Made by a program: the position numbers and the translations under genes. A stretch of 64,000 bases of DNA. It comes from Ruegeria sp. HKCCD8929. Lineage in GTDB: Bacteria > Pseudomonadota > Alphaproteobacteria > Rhodobacterales > Rhodobacteraceae. Positions 62,296-64,000 of the stretch are shown piece after piece. Within the stretch, counting starts at the first letter, position 1; the number at the start of each line of letters is the position of its first letter. The stretch covers positions 62,001 through 126,000 of the forward strand of contig NZ_WPZY01000002.1 of NCBI RefSeq assembly GCF_013031405.1, in the 5' to 3' direction. The notes under the pieces were generated by a model. The model searched no databases, was not told the DNA's origin, and saw only the letters and a program-made list of their open reading frames with translations.

Positions 62296-62999
62296 TATGC
62301 TTCCTCCTTCTGACGGGTGGTGCGCTGTTCGATGCGTTTTTCGTGATCGCCCTGAATAATGCGATTCACATAGATGCCTGGCAGGTGGATGTTATCGGGG
62401 TCGAGCGAGCCGCGCGGTACGATCTCTTCAACCTCTGCCACGCAGACCTTGCCACAGGTGGCCGCCGGGACATTGAAGTTGCGCGCGGTCTTGCGAAAGA
62501 TCAGGTTGCCGGTGTCATCCGCCTTCCACGCCTTGACGATGGCGAGGTCGGCAAAGATGCCGTTTTCAAGGATATAGGTCTCGCCATTGAAGTCCTTATG
62601 CTCCTTGCCCTCTGCAATCACGGTGCCCACGCCGGTCTTGGTATAAAAGCCCGGAATACCCGCACCACCGGCGCGCATGCGCTCGGCCAGCGTGCCCTGC
62701 GGGTTGAACTCCAGCTCCAGCTCGCCGCTCAGATACTGGCGCATGAACTCGGCGTTCTCGCCTACATACGAGCTGATCATCTTTTTCACCTGCCGCGTCT
62801 GCAGCAGGATGCCGATGCCGAAATCATCCACGCCCGCGTTGTTGGACGCAAAGGTCAGGTCCTTGGTGCCTGCATCCTTGATCGCGTCGAGCAGCAGTTC
62901 GGGAATGCCGCACAGGCCGAAGCCGCCGGCGGCGATGAACATGCCATCGAACAGCAGCCCGTCGAGTGCCTCGGCGGCATTGGCATAGACTTTCTTCAT
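62295..62999 (-). CDS. scoA: 3-oxoacid CoA-transferase subunit A
   Basis: The A subunit, 234 residues. The signature [21 protein letters not shown] lies near residue 18 and [15 protein letters not shown] and [15 protein letters not shown] follow. The ATG at 62999 has GGGGGAG eight bases ahead; the frame from 63014 adds only five unsupported residues. The two subunits are coupled and form a single enzyme. Confidence 0.93.
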   Translation of the reverse strand: MKKVYANAAEALDGLLFDGMFIAAGGFGLCGIPELLLDAIKDAGTKDLTFASNNAGVDDFGIGILLQTRQVKKMISSYVGENAEFMRQYLSGELELEFNPQGTLAERMRAGGAGIPGFYTKTGVGTVIAEGKEHKDFNGETYILENGIFADLAIVKAWKADDTGNLIFRKTARNFNVPAATCGKVCVAEVEEIVPRGSLDPDNIHLPGIYVNRIIQGDHEKRIEQRTTRQKEEA

Positions 63000-63131
63000 G
63001 GAAAACTCCCCCAATGACTTGGTGATTGCGCCGGTTGTGCCGCCACGTCACAGGGAAGTCAATGAAACCAAGGGGGAATGGTATTTCTACTTAAAGCGTT
63101 TCGGGAAGCACCTGCCACATCATTGATGGCC

Positions 63132-63157
63132 AATATCCCGAGCGCGCGAAGCGCGGC
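63132..63157. repeat. Degenerate copy of the truA-side hairpin repeat
   Basis: AATATCCCGAGCGCGCGAAG resembles the right arm and following stem of the mosaic near 921-950 (AATATCCCGGAGCGCGAGGC). CGCGC-GAA-GCGCG makes a short stem. The 233-bp gap 63000-63232 also contains the scoA promoter, which I cannot place, and the topA terminator. Confidence 0.5.
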
Positions 63158-63200
63158 AGGCTATTGTCGATTCCAGTTTTCCAGGCACGCAACAATATGA

Positions 63201-63223
63201 AAAAGCCCGGCGGTATGCCGGGC
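63201..63223 (-). terminator. Rho-independent terminator of topA
   Basis: On the minus strand GCCCGGC-ATACC-GCCGGGC (63223-63205) forms a 7-bp stem, extended by flanking A/T pairs, then TTTTT to 63201. It lies 10 bases beyond the topA stop. Confidence 0.85.
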
Positions 63224-63232
63224 CTTTCGTGC

Positions 63233-64000
63233 TCAGTCCGTTGCGGCCTTTTTGGTGGCCTTCTTCTTGGCAGGGGCCTTTTTCCTGGTTCCTCTCTTGG
63301 CCGCCTTTTCAGCAATTAGCTGAACGGCCATCTCCATGGTCACATCCGCAGGTTCAATGCCCTTGGGCAGGGTCGCATTGACCTTTTCCCACTTCACATA
63401 CGGACCATACCGCCCGTCCATCACGTTGACCGGACCGCCGCTTTCGGGATGTTCGCCCAGTTCCCTGAGCGGTTTGGCTGCCGCCCGTCCGCGCCCGCCG
63501 GGATTGGCGCGCTTTTCGGCCAGCAGTTCCACGGCGCGGTTCATGCCGATCTCGAACACATCCGCCGGATCCTTGAGATTGGCATAGATGCCCTTCTCTT
63601 CATCCGGGGCTTTGTGGTGCAGATACGGTCCGAAGCGCCCGAAATTGGCGGTGATCAACCCGCCATCGGGATGCTGACCGATCTCGCGTGGCAGGCTCAG
63701 CAGCACCAGCGCCTTTTCCAGATCCATATCCTCGGCAGACCAGCCGCGCGGCAGGCTGGCGCGCTGGGGCTTCTTGTTGTCCTCGGTGATCTCACCGCGC
63801 TGGACATAAGGCCCGAACCGACCCTTCTTCAGGCTGATCTCGTCGCCATTATCCTCGCCCAACACCCGGTCGCCGCTGTCATCGGTATCACCATTGAGAG
63901 GCCGGGTGTAACGGCACTCCGGGTAATTGCCGCAGCCAACAAACCCGCCGGTGCGCGAGGTCTTCAGATGCAGCTGTCCGGTGCCGCATTTGGGACAGAT
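63233..64000 (-). CDS. topA: DNA topoisomerase I, C-terminal part, cut by window edge
   Basis: The last 255 residues of TopA; the rest lies beyond base 64000. The frame contains a C4 zinc finger (CPKCGTGQL ... GCGNYPEC), then repeats of GRFGPYV (KKGRFGPYVQ, FGRFGPYLH, DGRYGPYVKW) found in proteobacterial topoisomerase I C-termini, and a Lys/Ala-rich tail (KKAPAKKKATKKAATD) that probably binds DNA. TopA relaxes negative supercoils. The catalytic Tyr domain is outside the window. An internal ATG at 63865 is not a real start. Confidence 0.92.
   Translation of the reverse strand: MCPKCGTGQLHLKTSRTGGFVGCGNYPECRYTRPLNGDTDDSGDRVLGEDNGDEISLKKGRFGPYVQRGEITEDNKKPQRASLPRGWSAEDMDLEKALVLLSLPREIGQHPDGGLITANFGRFGPYLHHKAPDEEKGIYANLKDPADVFEIGMNRAVELLAEKRANPGGRGRAAAKPLRELGEHPESGGPVNVMDGRYGPYVKWEKVNATLPKGIEPADVTMEMAVQLIAEKAAKRGTRKKAPAKKKATKKAATD

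Overview
The window looks like chromosomal core DNA of a marine Roseobacter-type alphaproteobacterium (Rhodobacteraceae, Ruegeria/Phaeobacter-like). This is inferred from the high GC content, the protein sequences (a CDP-choline-dependent phosphatidylcholine synthase, a DUF1127 protein, DUF484 coupled to xerC, alpha-type Flp pilins), an FnrL-type box, and tightly packed operons with many GTG/TTG starts and ATGA/GTGA overlaps. I see no phage, insertion sequence, plasmid, CRISPR, rRNA or tRNA signal. Species-level placement was not attempted.

Layout. 1-9.4 kb: 5' part of truA (minus strand), then a plus-strand envelope set: YcjX-like GTPase, GNAT acetyltransferase, YcjF-like protein, VIT-type metal transporter, SDR/DoxX-like fusion, DUF2269 and a very large DUF2339 membrane protein. 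9.6-20.9 kb: ileS, a periplasmic di-haem protein, ogt, a short GreA-like protein, pcs, xerC-DUF484, transaldolase-like fsa/tal and priA. 21-26.5 kb: a YeeE/YedE protein whose upstream region reads as a textbook FNR-dependent promoter, divergent MFS-MATE-prmA genes, a small membrane protein and a DUF1127 gene. 26.8-38.5 kb: ruvCAB, an unrecognised gene, ybgC-tolQRAB-pal-cpoB (the Tol-Pal envelope-division machine), tilS and ftsH. 38.6-44.2 kb: a tam-like methyltransferase, a MOSC protein, the one-carbon operon fhs-chorismate mutase-folD, and an orphan membrane LytTR regulator. 44.2-47.4 kb: the DNA-repair pair pdeM and Lhr-like helicase. 47.5-60.4 kb: a minus-strand tad/cpa pilus locus (two flp pilins, cpaB, cpaC, OmpA-like lipoprotein, cpaE, cpaF, tadB, tadC, two tadD-type lipoproteins, prepilin peptidase) followed by an AAA+ ATPase and a dehydrogenase. 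60.8-64 kb: a lytic transglycosylase, scoBA (ketoacid CoA transferase) and the 3' end of topA.

How genes work together. Tol-Pal, FtsH, YcjX/YcjF, the transglycosylase and the OmpA-like proteins are envelope maintenance. ruvCAB, priA, xerC, pdeM/helicase, ogt and topA are DNA repair and topology. fhs and folD supply one-carbon units. The tad locus encodes an adhesive Flp pilus; the divergent transglycosylase may open the wall for it.

The least explained material is non-coding. A family of hairpin/inverted-repeat elements recurs between genes: a mosaic at 824-950, a 33-bp element at 20909-20941 and 29035-29067 differing at one base, a hairpin cluster at 17772-17882 and a degenerate copy near 63132. 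Also notable are the FNR promoter at 22093-22141, paired palindromes around a possible LytTR/FNR-type operator at 43255-43276, similar hairpins in both gaps of the fhs-aroQ-folD operon, and a shared GAATTGGG motif in the tad region. I did not find a clearly novel multi-gene defence or metabolic system.
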